NCBI GenBank assembly: GCA_043772905.1
Contig: JAYVFS010000102.1
Coordinates: 1-43,582 of the forward strand
Direction of reading: 5' to 3'
From: JAAFJT01 sp043772905
GTDB taxonomy: Bacteria > Bacteroidota > Bacteroidia > Chitinophagales > Saprospiraceae
DNA length: 43,582 nt
Shown here: piece after piece, positions 18,304-26,744 of the stretch
How positions within the stretch are numbered: position 1 is the stretch's first letter
Layout of the letters: each line of letters opens with the position of its first letter
The notes under the pieces: model-generated
What the model was told of the DNA's origin: nothing
What the model saw: the letters and a program-made list of their open reading frames with translations, nothing else
The model's database searches: none
Made by a program: the position numbers and the translations under genes

Positions 18304-18477
18304 CACTTCAAGTTGCGTAAAGTATTTAAAATGATGAGCCACAATGAAGTCCTACTTCGGAAAGCGGAAACAGAAAAAGACGATTCAACGTATATGCGTC
18401 ATCTTAAAATTCAAATGAAATTGAATGATATGAAAGGGCAGTTGGCTAAGGAGTTAGGGACGGTTATTTTTAAGTGA
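18304..18477 (+). pseudogene. Relic of a second dnaG 3' end
   Basis: Starting two bases after the dnaG stop, in another frame, is a stretch encoding HFKLRKVFKMMSHNEVLLRK, then KAETEKDDSTYMRHLKIQMK and MKGQLAKELGTVIFK before a TGA. Counting by eye, 56 residues align without a gap to the last 57 residues of DnaG (FKL at the start, KA in the middle, KIxMK, M-x2-QLAKEL, TV-x-F at the end; about 20 identical). It is thus a left-over, diverged copy of the C-terminus. An ATG at 18331 could in theory start a 48-residue peptide, but I regard it as non-functional. Confidence 0.85.
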
Positions 18478-18480
18478 TTT

Positions 18481-19083
18481 TCAATCGTTTATCTTTTCCC
18501 ACATTTTTAATTTTTCATCAAAAGCTTTGAATTGTATTTCATAATTATCTGGAACTTCTTTTCCAAAACTGAAATACGTCACCAATTTTGTACCGATAGG
18601 CATTTCAGAAAGTTGCTTGTTGACATACAACGAATAGCTTTCGTACAATTCACGTTTTAATTCTATATCATCATCAATACTGCCACCGAATAGGCTGATA
18701 TTTTCATAAAAAGCATTGAAAATATAGAACGCATCGTAGTCTTTAAAAGAGATATTTGTAATATTGGTATTGATAAAGGACACATTCGTTAAATTGTATT
18801 TTTGAGATATTCTAAGGGCTTCTAAATGCAGTCTTTCCCGTTGTTCAACTCCCACAAAGTACCCCTCAGTACAAACCGAGCCAATCATACAAAACTTCCC
18901 CGCACCTGACCCGATGTCTAATACTTTTACACCTTTTTCATTTGCCAAATAACGGGCAGCCAATTTAGCGACCTTTAAAGGCGTAAAATGAATAGGAGAA
19001 GCACCTTGAATTCTTTCCTCAAATACCAAATCAAAATCAGTATCTACTATCTCTATATTTGATTGTATATTTTTAAACAGCAT
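18481..19083 (-). CDS. Class I SAM-dependent methyltransferase-like protein
   Basis: A 200-residue protein with a Rossmann-type SAM-binding motif I, VLDIGSGAGKFCMIG (near residue 65), followed by VGVEQRERLHLEA (acidic loop near residue 89) and a motif-IV-like DAFYIFNAFYENI. The last lacks the NPPY/DPPY of DNA-adenine methyltransferases, so a DNA substrate is unlikely; protein or small-molecule methylation is more plausible. It is the downstream partner of the nuclease gene (17 bases between them, same strand), probably cotranscribed. The window-wide repeat at 18862-18870 encodes TEG in SVCTEGYFVG. The family is clear, the substrate unknown. Confidence 0.8.
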   Translation of the reverse strand: MLFKNIQSNIEIVDTDFDLVFEERIQGASPIHFTPLKVAKLAARYLANEKGVKVLDIGSGAGKFCMIGSVCTEGYFVGVEQRERLHLEALRISQKYNLTNVSFINTNITNISFKDYDAFYIFNAFYENISLFGGSIDDDIELKRELYESYSLYVNKQLSEMPIGTKLVTYFSFGKEVPDNYEIQFKAFDEKLKMWEKIND

Positions 19084-19100
19084 TACTTAAAACTTAAAAC

Positions 19101-20216
19101 TTAAAAGATGATTTTATCAAAAGAGTCAACCAATTCTGGTTTAAATTCATAAGTCAACGAGCGTGTTTTCTTTTTCTGAATAGGGTCGTAGTCGTTTAGC
19201 CCAAATATGATGTCCGTCAAATCTTCAATTTCAGAAATAGGCACTTGATAGGTTTGAAATTGTTCATACATAAAACCTCGTGTCACAATGTCTTCAATCA
19301 AATCATTTTGTTGGACAATATAACCCGTTGCAGAAGGCGTACCGTCATCTTTAATCATGACAATGACTTTCCAAAATTGGTCAGGAATTTTAACATCATT
19401 ATAAACACCATCTTTATCATCAAAAACAGGACCTGTGAAAACCGTAATCTTTAAACCGTGTTTACGGGCATTTTGAAGGGCATAATTCTCCAAACCGAGC
19501 CAACGTCGGGCATTACGGTTAAAGTCTTTATGTTGTGGTGCAGCATTCGTCAAGTGAAAAGTATCGTTATTGGCTTTGATAGCAAACTCCAAAGTATCGC
19601 CCCAAAGTGTATCCTCACGACGCACTTGATGACCAATATCAAAGTCATTTTTATCATAAAAAGAGGCGGGAAGTTGTACCTCCTTTGGAATGCGCGGGTC
19701 TAAATACCATTTGTCTCGCCCAATTTCCGTTCTCGAAGGCACGTCTCCTAATTTTTCATAGCTCAAAGCATCTACATTCACAGCCGTAAAAAAAGGTAAT
19801 TTCCTTTCTCTATTCATCACAAGGCTGTAATGATGGTATTTCAGTTCTTTTTTATTTCCCTGCGTAGTCAAGGCAATTTTGGCTTGCACAGGCTTAGAAA
19901 GCTTTGGTAAAGGCAGTTTTAAGCTTAAAAATTTTGGGTCATAGCCTTTTCTGTTGCTATAATCGGGGTCAATCGTCACTGCACCTGAACTTTTGGTCGG
20001 CTTAGTCGTCGGCTTGTCTTCCGGTTTTGTTGTGGGTTTAGTATCTTTTGAAGGAATGGGCTTTATGTCGGTATCAGATTCCGTAGGCTTTTCTACTTTG
20101 GGTTCAGGTTTCTTTTTAGGTTTAGGTGTCGTTTTTTCCTCTTTTAAGTCGTTGACGTTAAAGAGACCGAGAAAAAAATCAATGAAGCGTAATAGAATGT
20201 TTTTAGCCTTGTCCAT
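19101..20216 (-). CDS. DNA/RNA non-specific endonuclease (NUC1/beta-beta-alpha-metal type)
   Basis: A 371-residue protein. Residues 5-20 are hydrophobic or amphipathic (ILLRFIDFFLGLF) and may anchor it; residues 25-80 are a Lys/Pro/Thr-rich linker; the nuclease domain begins near 110. The active-site motif is DIGHQVRRED near residue 193 (DxGH with the catalytic His; Ile replaces the usual Arg). The metal-site helix is TNAAPQHKDFNRNARRW (Asn-x3-Gln-x4-Asn-x3-W), close to the family pattern. TGPVF and FWKVIV strands complete the fold. It would cut DNA and RNA without specificity in the presence of a divalent metal, probably outside the cytoplasm. I see no immunity protein next door; the downstream neighbour is a methyltransferase. 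Confidence 0.9.
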   Translation of the reverse strand: MDKAKNILLRFIDFFLGLFNVNDLKEEKTTPKPKKKPEPKVEKPTESDTDIKPIPSKDTKPTTKPEDKPTTKPTKSSGAVTIDPDYSNRKGYDPKFLSLKLPLPKLSKPVQAKIALTTQGNKKELKYHHYSLVMNRERKLPFFTAVNVDALSYEKLGDVPSRTEIGRDKWYLDPRIPKEVQLPASFYDKNDFDIGHQVRREDTLWGDTLEFAIKANNDTFHLTNAAPQHKDFNRNARRWLGLENYALQNARKHGLKITVFTGPVFDDKDGVYNDVKIPDQFWKVIVMIKDDGTPSATGYIVQQNDLIEDIVTRGFMYEQFQTYQVPISEIEDLTDIIFGLNDYDPIQKKKTRSLTYEFKPELVDSFDKIIF

Positions 20217-20261
20217 AATGAAATGTGTTATGATAAAATATTCGGTTTAAACATTATTTTT

Positions 20262-20343
20262 TGTCATTCTGAGCGCAGCGAAAGAATCTATTTTTTACTG
20301 AAAATGGCATATTCTGATTCTTTCTCTTCGTTTAGAATGACAA
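20262..20343. repeat. Dispersed inverted-repeat element, copy 1
   Basis: The left arm TGTCATTCTGAGCGCAGCGA is followed by AAGAATCT, and the right arm has GATTCTTTC, CTTCG and AGAATGACA. A second, similar copy is at 24644-24722. It lies upstream of the nuclease and downstream of lptD. Four bases after it comes a copy of the window-wide repeat (20347-20355). Confidence 0.8.
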
Positions 20344-20427
20344 AATACTGAGGGGGGAAGCCTTTTGAAAAAAGAACTTATCTTTGTTGCAAAAATACAA
20401 AAATATCCTCAAAATATATTTCTGCTA

Positions 20428-23163
20428 TTAAAACTGCCTAAACTGCCCATCACTCAAATTCTGTTGATAAGGTACTTTGATGAAGTCAAGCGTTCCCGGT
20501 TTCACACGTAAGAAGAACGAATACGTGCCACGCACAGGCTGCCAACTCATGCCCATTTCCCAACAATGCAAGTCGCGACTGAAACTGAAATCGGGGTAAG
20601 TCAATTGTTTTTGAATAAAATCATAACCAATATTGCCGACAGTCATAGACCATTTTTTACTCAATTTGATATTACCCGATGTATAAAGAGAGTTTTGATA
20701 CAGTGTTGTATCACGTCCGCCAAAATTTCTGTCTACACTTATTGAAAAAATGTGATTGATTCTAAAATCTTTGAAAAGGTCAATGAGACTCTCTTCATTA
20801 GCGTTTTTCTTTGGTTTTTTTGTGGTATTCGCTTGTTGTGTTAGATTGCCTTCTTTCGCATCGCCAGTTATAAAGTCTCTAATTTGACCAATGCTAATTC
20901 CTGTGTTGATGGAAACGGTGGCGTTCAAAAAATTCAAAAACTTGCCATTTTCTTTAATTGCAAAATCCTGTGAACGCAAATTGTTTTTCAAACGACCATA
21001 AGGACTGAACAACGTACCAACGCTTAAAGTCGAAAGTCCTTTGAACAAATTAGTGCCTGTTGACATCGAAATATCGCTGAAACGGAACGAATCTGCTGCG
21101 AAATTGTAGTTTCCAGAAATATTGACGTTCTCTAAAAGTTTGGTTTTCTTAAAAGTTGAATCCCTTTTACTGAAGGTTTTCATCTCAAAAAGATTCGTCA
21201 AATTATAACCTAATGCCATTTGTTTGCCACCTGTGGCTGCGCCATAAAGCGAATTTTCGTAGCGGCTATATACTTGCTTCAAAAGAGAACTATTTGTCGT
21301 CCGCACACTGTCTGTATAGCGATAATAATTAGGCGAATAGTTGAAACTTAAGGAAGGTGAAATCGAGTGCCTTATGCCGCGCAACCAACCATTTTTGAAC
21401 TGAACCGTTCCAAAAATACGTGTCGTCAGGCTTGCTCCCATATTGAATTGATGCGGACGATAGAATCCGCCGATGGTATCGCTTTTCGTTGTACCATCTT
21501 GTAAAACCCTTTGTACAAAGGAAGTATCTGTTTTAGTGCTATTTATAAATGTGTCAATCTTAAATGTTTGTGTTGGGTCAAATGTCTTACTGATTTGGTT
21601 GATATACCAATTTTCGCTGTAAGATACTGAGGGGGATAAATTGAAATATTTTAAAACAGTAAAATTGACATTGGAATTTAAATTGTGTTTTACACCAAAT
21701 TTTAAATTATCTAAAACACGTGGTGTCAACAACAAAGAGTCTTTGGTTTGAATCTGATTTTGAAGGCTTGAACTGTATTGTAAAGCAATTTTTTCGTACC
21801 AACGTTCTGCACCAACCCGTTCTTTTTTCTTGAAAGGAAAGAGGGTTTGCATTGTAAAATCGAGGCTTGGCAAGGATGCTGTTACTTCACGAGTGACTAA
21901 ATTTTGAGACAACTGCATACCCCCCGAAAGGGAATAAGGTTTGCCTGGAAATGTTTTTGTAAACGAAATCGAAGACGATGCTTGACTTGTCGTGGCTGAA
22001 TTAAAATCGTTCCGAGTGACGCTGTTGTAGTTGCTCCGCTGTGGGTCATTACTTTTTGAACCACTCATATTCACACTCGCATTGAATGACCAATTGGGGT
22101 TCACACGTTGGTCTTTTGAATGCGACCAACGAATATTCCAAGAAGGGTCGCGGGATAGAACGGATAGTTCATTTTCTTTAATCGTACTCGCATAACCTAT
22201 TTCTACATTACCTTGATAGCGATATTTTTTGACATAACGGCTGTTTGCGCGCAAACCCCAAGTGCCACGAACATAGACATCGCCTGTCAAAGTGAGGTCG
22301 TAATTGTCGGACAAAGGGAAATACCAACCCATATTTTTCAAACCAAAACCCCAAGTGGGTGAATATTCATAGTCTTTTGGGAAAATTAAACCCGTTTTTT
22401 TTCCTTGTTTCAAAGGGAAAGCGGCAAAAGGCAACCATATCGGCGTTGGAATATCACCAATCACCAAATTGGAAGGACCGACGACAATGAGCTTGTTTGG
22501 AATCACTTTTTGTTTCGCCGAAACGATACCAAAATGCGGATGGTCGGCAGAACAAGTTGTGAAAATAGCGTCTTGGGAGTAAATAATATTGTCTTGTTTG
22601 ACTGTCGAATCGCCTGTTGAAGCCACAAATTTGGATTTTCCACCATGTATAAACACATCATTTTGCTTAGATAAGGCTTCTAAAATGATACCTTTTCTGG
22701 AAATGAAGTTATAGCGCATTTTGTTGGCACTGACATCTTGCGTCCCGTCTTTGAAATTCGGCAAGCCTTTGGGTTTGCCGACACTGTCGGGGCGTGGTTC
22801 AGCAGTGGCAACACTGTTTTTCATGTCCACAACGATGTAAGCTGCTGTCAATTTAAGGTTGCCGTAGTTGACATACGCATCGCCGTATAGATGTACGAGG
22901 TTGCTTTTATTGTCAAAAAAAATCGAATCTTTTGCACCGTATTCAACAGGCGAATCCAAGCCTTCTTTGGAGAATTTTACAGTGGTTGAGTCCTTGCGCG
23001 GGGTACTGTCAAGAGCAACGAGCGTAGCAGGTTCCGCCGAGACGGTGCGCGGGTTGGAAGGCACAGATTGTTCTTTTTTCAGCAAGGAATCCGGCTTTTG
23101 AGAATACGCAGCGGTTGCACAAAAGAAAAAAACTATGATAATGATATGCAAATGATGTTTCAA
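20428..23163 (-). CDS. lptD: LptD-like LPS-assembly outer-membrane protein
   Basis: A 911-residue protein with a signal peptide (MKHHLHIIIIVFFFCATAAYS). Residues about 75-230 form the OstA/LptA-like beta-jellyroll: VEYGAKDSIFFDNKSNLVHL, YGDAYVNYGNLKLTAAYIVV and YNFISRKGIILEA. The rest is a large beta-barrel with alternating strands, containing IPTPIWLPFAAFPLKQGKKT, a signature of Bacteroidota LptD, and ends in a strand-rich C-terminus. LptD, with LptE, inserts lipopolysaccharide into the outer leaflet. It is divergent from an amidase gene and near an MlaD protein, all envelope functions. The window-wide repeat at 21626 encodes PSV (LSPSVSYSE). Confidence 0.92.
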   Translation of the reverse strand: MKHHLHIIIIVFFFCATAAYSQKPDSLLKKEQSVPSNPRTVSAEPATLVALDSTPRKDSTTVKFSKEGLDSPVEYGAKDSIFFDNKSNLVHLYGDAYVNYGNLKLTAAYIVVDMKNSVATAEPRPDSVGKPKGLPNFKDGTQDVSANKMRYNFISRKGIILEALSKQNDVFIHGGKSKFVASTGDSTVKQDNIIYSQDAIFTTCSADHPHFGIVSAKQKVIPNKLIVVGPSNLVIGDIPTPIWLPFAAFPLKQGKKTGLIFPKDYEYSPTWGFGLKNMGWYFPLSDNYDLTLTGDVYVRGTWGLRANSRYVKKYRYQGNVEIGYASTIKENELSVLSRDPSWNIRWSHSKDQRVNPNWSFNASVNMSGSKSNDPQRSNYNSVTRNDFNSATTSQASSSISFTKTFPGKPYSLSGGMQLSQNLVTREVTASLPSLDFTMQTLFPFKKKERVGAERWYEKIALQYSSSLQNQIQTKDSLLLTPRVLDNLKFGVKHNLNSNVNFTVLKYFNLSPSVSYSENWYINQISKTFDPTQTFKIDTFINSTKTDTSFVQRVLQDGTTKSDTIGGFYRPHQFNMGASLTTRIFGTVQFKNGWLRGIRHSISPSLSFNYSPNYYRYTDSVRTTNSSLLKQVYSRYENSLYGAATGGKQMALGYNLTNLFEMKTFSKRDSTFKKTKLLENVNISGNYNFAADSFRFSDISMSTGTNLFKGLSTLSVGTLFSPYGRLKNNLRSQDFAIKENGKFLNFLNATVSINTGISIGQIRDFITGDAKEGNLTQQANTTKKPKKNANEESLIDLFKDFRINHIFSISVDRNFGGRDTTLYQNSLYTSGNIKLSKKWSMTVGNIGYDFIQKQLTYPDFSFSRDLHCWEMGMSWQPVRGTYSFFLRVKPGTLDFIKVPYQQNLSDGQFRQF

Positions 23164-23200
23164 GGTCGAAAATCTGCTTATTTTTGCGTCCGATACTGTT

Positions 23201-23275
23201 TAGTTGATAGTTGATAGTTGATAGTGGATAGTTCAAAAAAACTATCCACTATCCACTATCAACTATCAACTATTC
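23201..23275. repeat. Heptamer hairpin of a second family (TAGTTGA / TCAACTA)
   Basis: TAGTTGA TAGTTGA with a third TAGTTGA, then TAGTGGA, TAGTTC, an A-rich loop, and then the complement ACTATCC, ACTATCC, ACTATCA, ACTATCA, ACTATTC. It is a perfect long hairpin in the divergent spacer between lptD (minus) and the amidase (plus), so it cannot be a simple terminator; it may lie in both 5' leaders. It has the same 7-base step as the ATGATGA-type arrays but a different sequence. Confidence 0.8.
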
Positions 23276-23310
23276 AATTCTTTCGTCATTTAAATGAAAA
23301 ATATACATCT

Positions 23311-24576
23311 ATGGTTAATAGAAAAACTATTATTTCTTGTCTTGTCCTAACGCCTCTTTTCTTCTTACTGCCGCTTTCAAAATCGAATAAGACGGTTTTT
23401 AACGAAAAATTAACGCATAAACAGCCGACAATTGATTCGGCGGGCAAAGTTACAATCCCTGACGACAATGCAGAGAAAGATTATAGGATAAATAAAGTTG
23501 TTATTGATGCAGGGCATGGTGGCTATGATTCGGGTTGTACGTCATCAGACGGTGTTGAAAGCAAGAATACCCTTGCCATGGCTTTGAAATTGGGTCAAAA
23601 AATCAAGGATAATTTCCCTTCGATTGAGGTCATTTATACGCGTGACAAAGACGTTTTTATTGAGTTGCATCGCCGCGCTCAAATTGCGAACGATGCCAAA
23701 GCGGACCTTTTTATTTCGATTCATTGCAACTCGACAGATGAAAAAAGTGGTGCACATGGTACAGAGACATACGTATTGGGGATGCACAAAAAAGAAACCA
23801 ATTTTGAAGTCGCAAGGCGTGAAAATGCGTCTATTTTACTTGAATCCGACTATAAAGAGCAATACGATGGCTTCGACCCGAATTCTACGGAGGCTTATAT
23901 CATATTCAGTTTGTTCCAAAATGCCTATCTCGATAAGTCCATTTTGTTTGCAAAATACGTTGAGGAGAGCTTTCGCTCAAATGAAGGTAGGCGGTCATTT
24001 GGTGTCAAACAAGCCGGTTTTATCGTTTTGAAAGAAACGGCTATGCCCAGTGTCCTTGTAGAAACAGGTTTTTTGAACCATCCAGCCGAAGGAGAGTTTA
24101 TAAGTAGTGCTTCAGGTCAAGCGACGATAGCAGAATCCATTTTTTTAGCATTTCAAAAATATAAAATGGCGGTCGAAACGGGAGGTGTTACGCCAGTAAA
24201 TTACTCAAATACAAGTAATAATACTATTTTAAGTTCCAATACGAATACTAAGCCTAATTCAAGTTCCAATACGAATTTAAAGCCCAATACAACTTCTAAT
24301 ACTATTTTAAGTTCAAATACGAATACAAAGCCCAATAATACTGAGGGGGTCGTTTTCAAAATTCAATTGGCAGCAGGCAGTAAAGATATGAGTGAAACGC
24401 CCCGTTGGAAAAGTGTGCCGAACCTTGAAGTTGTAAAAGAAGGAACGATTTTCAAATATTTTATAGGCGCATTCGACACATATAATGAAGCATCTGTTGA
24501 TTTAAAAAGTTTAAGAGCGAATGGGTTTGCAGATGCTTTTATTGTCACTTATAAGAATGGTAAACGTGCGAATTAA
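23311..24576 (+). CDS. N-acetylmuramoyl-L-alanine amidase (Amidase_3) with SPOR-type C-terminus
   Basis: A 421-residue protein from the ATG at 23311, chosen because it begins a signal sequence (MVNRKTIISCLVLTPLFFLL); the earlier in-frame ATG at 23218 would read through the heptamer hairpin. The Amidase_3 domain (about 75-290) has the zinc-site motifs VVIDAGHGGYDSGC, a Glu in the VESKNTLA helix, FISIHCNS and the late catalytic Glu in VLVETGFLNHP. It cleaves peptide stems from peptidoglycan. A low-complexity Asn/Ser/Thr linker with repeated NTxLSSNTNTKPN follows, then a SPOR-like domain (VVFKIQLAAGS, YFIGAFDTYNEA) that targets division sites. The window-wide repeat at 24340 lies at the linker-SPOR junction (TEGV). 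It is next to the MlaD gene. Confidence 0.93.
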   Translation: MVNRKTIISCLVLTPLFFLLPLSKSNKTVFNEKLTHKQPTIDSAGKVTIPDDNAEKDYRINKVVIDAGHGGYDSGCTSSDGVESKNTLAMALKLGQKIKDNFPSIEVIYTRDKDVFIELHRRAQIANDAKADLFISIHCNSTDEKSGAHGTETYVLGMHKKETNFEVARRENASILLESDYKEQYDGFDPNSTEAYIIFSLFQNAYLDKSILFAKYVEESFRSNEGRRSFGVKQAGFIVLKETAMPSVLVETGFLNHPAEGEFISSASGQATIAESIFLAFQKYKMAVETGGVTPVNYSNTSNNTILSSNTNTKPNSSSNTNLKPNTTSNTILSSNTNTKPNNTEGVVFKIQLAAGSKDMSETPRWKSVPNLEVVKEGTIFKYFIGAFDTYNEASVDLKSLRANGFADAFIVTYKNGKRAN

Positions 24577-24643
24577 GATGAAATTAAGAAATCTTGGAAA
24601 ATTCGTCTAATTTTGCGGCTTTGGTGCTAAATTTCGATATTTT

Positions 24644-24722
24644 TTGTCATTCTGAACGCAGTGAAAGAATCTAAATAAACTTTTTGTAGTAAAAATATTC
24701 TTTCACTTCGTTCAGAATGACA
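24644..24722. repeat. Dispersed inverted-repeat element, copy 2
   Basis: The left arm TGTCATTCTGAACGCAGTGA is followed by AAGAATCT, and the right arm has ATTCTTTCACTTCGTTCAG and AATGACA. It is homologous to 20262-20343 with compensating changes in both arms (for example GCAGTGA pairs with TCACTTCG), showing that pairing is maintained. It lies between the amidase and mlaD genes. Confidence 0.8.
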
Positions 24723-24759
24723 AAAAAATTACGACTTGAATAAGTCTCAAAGCAATATT

Positions 24760-24794
24760 CACCATTTATCATTCACCATTCACCATTATTTTAT
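24760..24794. repeat. Short heptamer array (ACCATTT/ATCATTC)
   Basis: ACCATTT, ATCATTC, ACCATTC, ACCATTA in 7-base steps, one arm only, about 75 bases before the mlaD start. Confidence 0.55.
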
Positions 24795-24865
24795 GGTGTC
24801 ATTTTTGAATATTTAAAACACAATCAATCAAAGTAACCGATTAAAGGAAACGGGAAAAAATAAAA

Positions 24866-25954
24866 ATGAAAATTTCAAACGAAGCAAAAATTGGTATTCT
24901 CGCAGTCATCACAGTCGTTCTGTCTATTTGGGGCTATAAATTCCTGAAAGGGCAAAACTTGCTCGACCGTACACTCACGTTAAGTGCAGACTATATGGAT
25001 GCCAAGCAAATCAATAAATCAGCACCAATTTATTTTCGCGGTGTTCAGGTCGGAACGGTCAAAGAAATTATTTTCAAACCTGATAATAGTACGAAAGCGA
25101 CCCTTATTTTGAATATCAAACAGAACCCAGGTATTCCCAAAAATGCCGTAGCTGTGCTTTTCTCAAATGGTGTTTTGAGCGGTATGGCAATGAATTTGGA
25201 ATTTGAAAAAACCTGTTCAGGGGACGATTGTGCAGGAAACGGCGATTATATAGAAGGCAGAACCATGTCGGCACTTGAATCTATCATTGGCAAACCAGAA
25301 GAATTTGATGCCTATATTGCTAAAATTACCAAAGGTATGAATGCCGTTTTTGATACATTAGGCAATGCCATTAAAGAACCAGATAGTGAAATGGGCAAAA
25401 GCTTGAGAGATATCCAAGCAACATTAGTCAATTTGAGGGCTTCGACGGCTGCATTGAACAAATTGATGGCTGCTTCGGCAGGCACTTTGACGGCTTCGAT
25501 GAAAAACGTAGAAGGTATTACGAGAAATTTGAATGCCAACAATGACAAAATCAATAGCTTATTGACGAATTTGAACGATGTGACGGGTAAAGCGAATACG
25601 ATTGATTTCTCTAAAATCAATACCGCTACTGAGGGGGTGAGTGAAAGCATTGAAGAGTTAAAAAAGACATTGGGAGAAACGACAAAATCGCTTTCAGAAC
25701 TATCAACCACGTTTAAAAACGTTAATAATGGGAGTGGTACAATTGGTCAATTTGCGACAAATGACAGTGTTTATCACAGTTTAAATCAAACTTTATTGCA
25801 AACGAAAAGTTTGATGCAAGACATGCGTTTGAATCCAAAACGGTATATAAATCTGAATCCATTCAGAAAATACAAGCCTTACATTGTGCCGAGTAAAGAC
25901 CCCCTTTTGGACACCTTGCAAATGCGGTATAATTCAACTAAAATGAAAAATTAG
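24866..25954 (+). CDS. MlaD/MCE-domain lipid-transport protein
   Basis: A 362-residue protein with one N-terminal membrane anchor (residues 7-27, IGILAVITVVLSIWGYKFL) and an MCE domain at about 37-115 (YMDAKQINKSAPIYFRGVQV, then GTVKEIIF and AVLFSNGVLSGM). A long helical, Asn/Thr/Ser-rich C-terminal part (about 150-330) could form a needle or coiled coil across the periplasm. MCE proteins are hexameric lipid carriers between the inner and outer membrane; the neighbouring amidase and LptD genes agree with an envelope role. A window-wide repeat copy at 25628 encodes TEGV near residue 255. The start ATG follows AAATAAAA with no Shine-Dalgarno, normal for the phylum. Confidence 0.92.
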   Translation: MKISNEAKIGILAVITVVLSIWGYKFLKGQNLLDRTLTLSADYMDAKQINKSAPIYFRGVQVGTVKEIIFKPDNSTKATLILNIKQNPGIPKNAVAVLFSNGVLSGMAMNLEFEKTCSGDDCAGNGDYIEGRTMSALESIIGKPEEFDAYIAKITKGMNAVFDTLGNAIKEPDSEMGKSLRDIQATLVNLRASTAALNKLMAASAGTLTASMKNVEGITRNLNANNDKINSLLTNLNDVTGKANTIDFSKINTATEGVSESIEELKKTLGETTKSLSELSTTFKNVNNGSGTIGQFATNDSVYHSLNQTLLQTKSLMQDMRLNPKRYINLNPFRKYKPYIVPSKDPLLDTLQMRYNSTKMKN

Positions 25955-25976
25955 GATTTGAAATATAGACTCGAAA

Positions 25977-26009
25977 ACGTTCAGTGAACTTTGATAGTTC
26001 ACTGAACGT
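25977..26009 (+). terminator. Hairpin after mlaD
   Basis: Perfect 13-bp stem ACGTTCAGTGAAC / GTTCACTGAACGT with a 7-base loop, followed by AGTTTAAAA, which is a weak T-run. It is likely a transcript-end or stability hairpin and could partly attenuate the following gene. Confidence 0.65.
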
Positions 26010-26026
26010 AGTTTAAAAACTTCGTA

Positions 26027-26635
26027 TTGAAAAAGAAAAAAGCAATACCCAACGCCGACCCAAAGTCGGCGTTGTCGTTTAAAGCCATTCGCAATGAATA
26101 TGCGGATATGGGTGTCGAAGGATACTATCGCAACCACGGTGATGTCTATGAAAATCCCCATTTCCCTTACATTCAACAACTTTTAGAACAAAATCAACAT
26201 CGAATAGATTTTTCAAAAACACTCGATTTGGCGTGTGGTGGGGGCGAAGTGACGTTGATATTGAGGGGGGTAGGTTTTGATGATTCAATCGGTTGCGACC
26301 CTTTTACTGGCAGTCTTTTTGAGAAAAATACTGGGAAAGCGTGTTTAACATTCAGTTTTGAAGACATCGTTAAAGGCGCACTCACCAATATGCCGTCAAC
26401 CAATATCCAATTTACCACGACAATTTCAAGTTTTGCGATGCACCTGTGTCCTGAAAAACAGTTGTTTTCCTTAGTCGCTCAATTGTTTTTGTTGACAAAA
26501 AACATCGTTATCATCACACCACATAAGCGACCTGAATTAGATAAATTGGCGAATGTGCAGATGCTTTTTGAGGATTTTGTCTTGACAGAACGTGGGAAGA
26601 AGGTTTTTTTGAAAAGTTATCTTGAAAAGGGGTAA
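26027..26635 (+). CDS. SAM-dependent methyltransferase-like protein
   Basis: A 202-residue protein beginning at a TTG (26027; MKKKKAIPNADPK), as the next in-frame ATG is 27 codons later and would remove conserved-looking sequence. The SAM-binding motif I is TLDLACGGGEVTLILRG, followed by IGCDPFTGSLFEK as motif II. The remainder is a Rossmann-like half domain with IVIITPHKRPEL. I cannot name the substrate. The near-repeat TATTGAGGGGGG at 26259-26270 is a one-base variant of the window-wide word and again encodes LRG. The gene is convergent with the large surface protein, with a 100-base hairpin between them. Confidence 0.72.
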   Translation: MKKKKAIPNADPKSALSFKAIRNEYADMGVEGYYRNHGDVYENPHFPYIQQLLEQNQHRIDFSKTLDLACGGGEVTLILRGVGFDDSIGCDPFTGSLFEKNTGKACLTFSFEDIVKGALTNMPSTNIQFTTTISSFAMHLCPEKQLFSLVAQLFLLTKNIVIITPHKRPELDKLANVQMLFEDFVLTERGKKVFLKSYLEKG

Positions 26636-26640
26636 TTTTT

Positions 26641-26742
26641 TTTTTGACCACAGATGGGACTGATTCAACTGGTTTTCACTGATTTTGTTAGAAAAGAAAA
26701 TCTGTGAAAACCAGTCGAATCAGTCCCATCTGTGGTCAAAAA
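26641..26742. terminator. Long bidirectional hairpin between convergent genes
   Basis: Two 39-base arms (26641-26679 and 26704-26742) that are reverse complements with one mismatch, starting TTTTTGACCACAGATGGGAC; T-runs lie on both outer sides. The arrangement suits termination of both converging transcripts. The arms are far longer than a terminator needs and could derive from a small mobile element. Confidence 0.8.
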
Positions 26743-26744
26743 AA

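Noticed and set aside
24608..24615. TAATTTTG as promoter of mlaD
   Set aside because: No TTG at the -33 distance, and it is 250 bases upstream with an inverted-repeat element in between.
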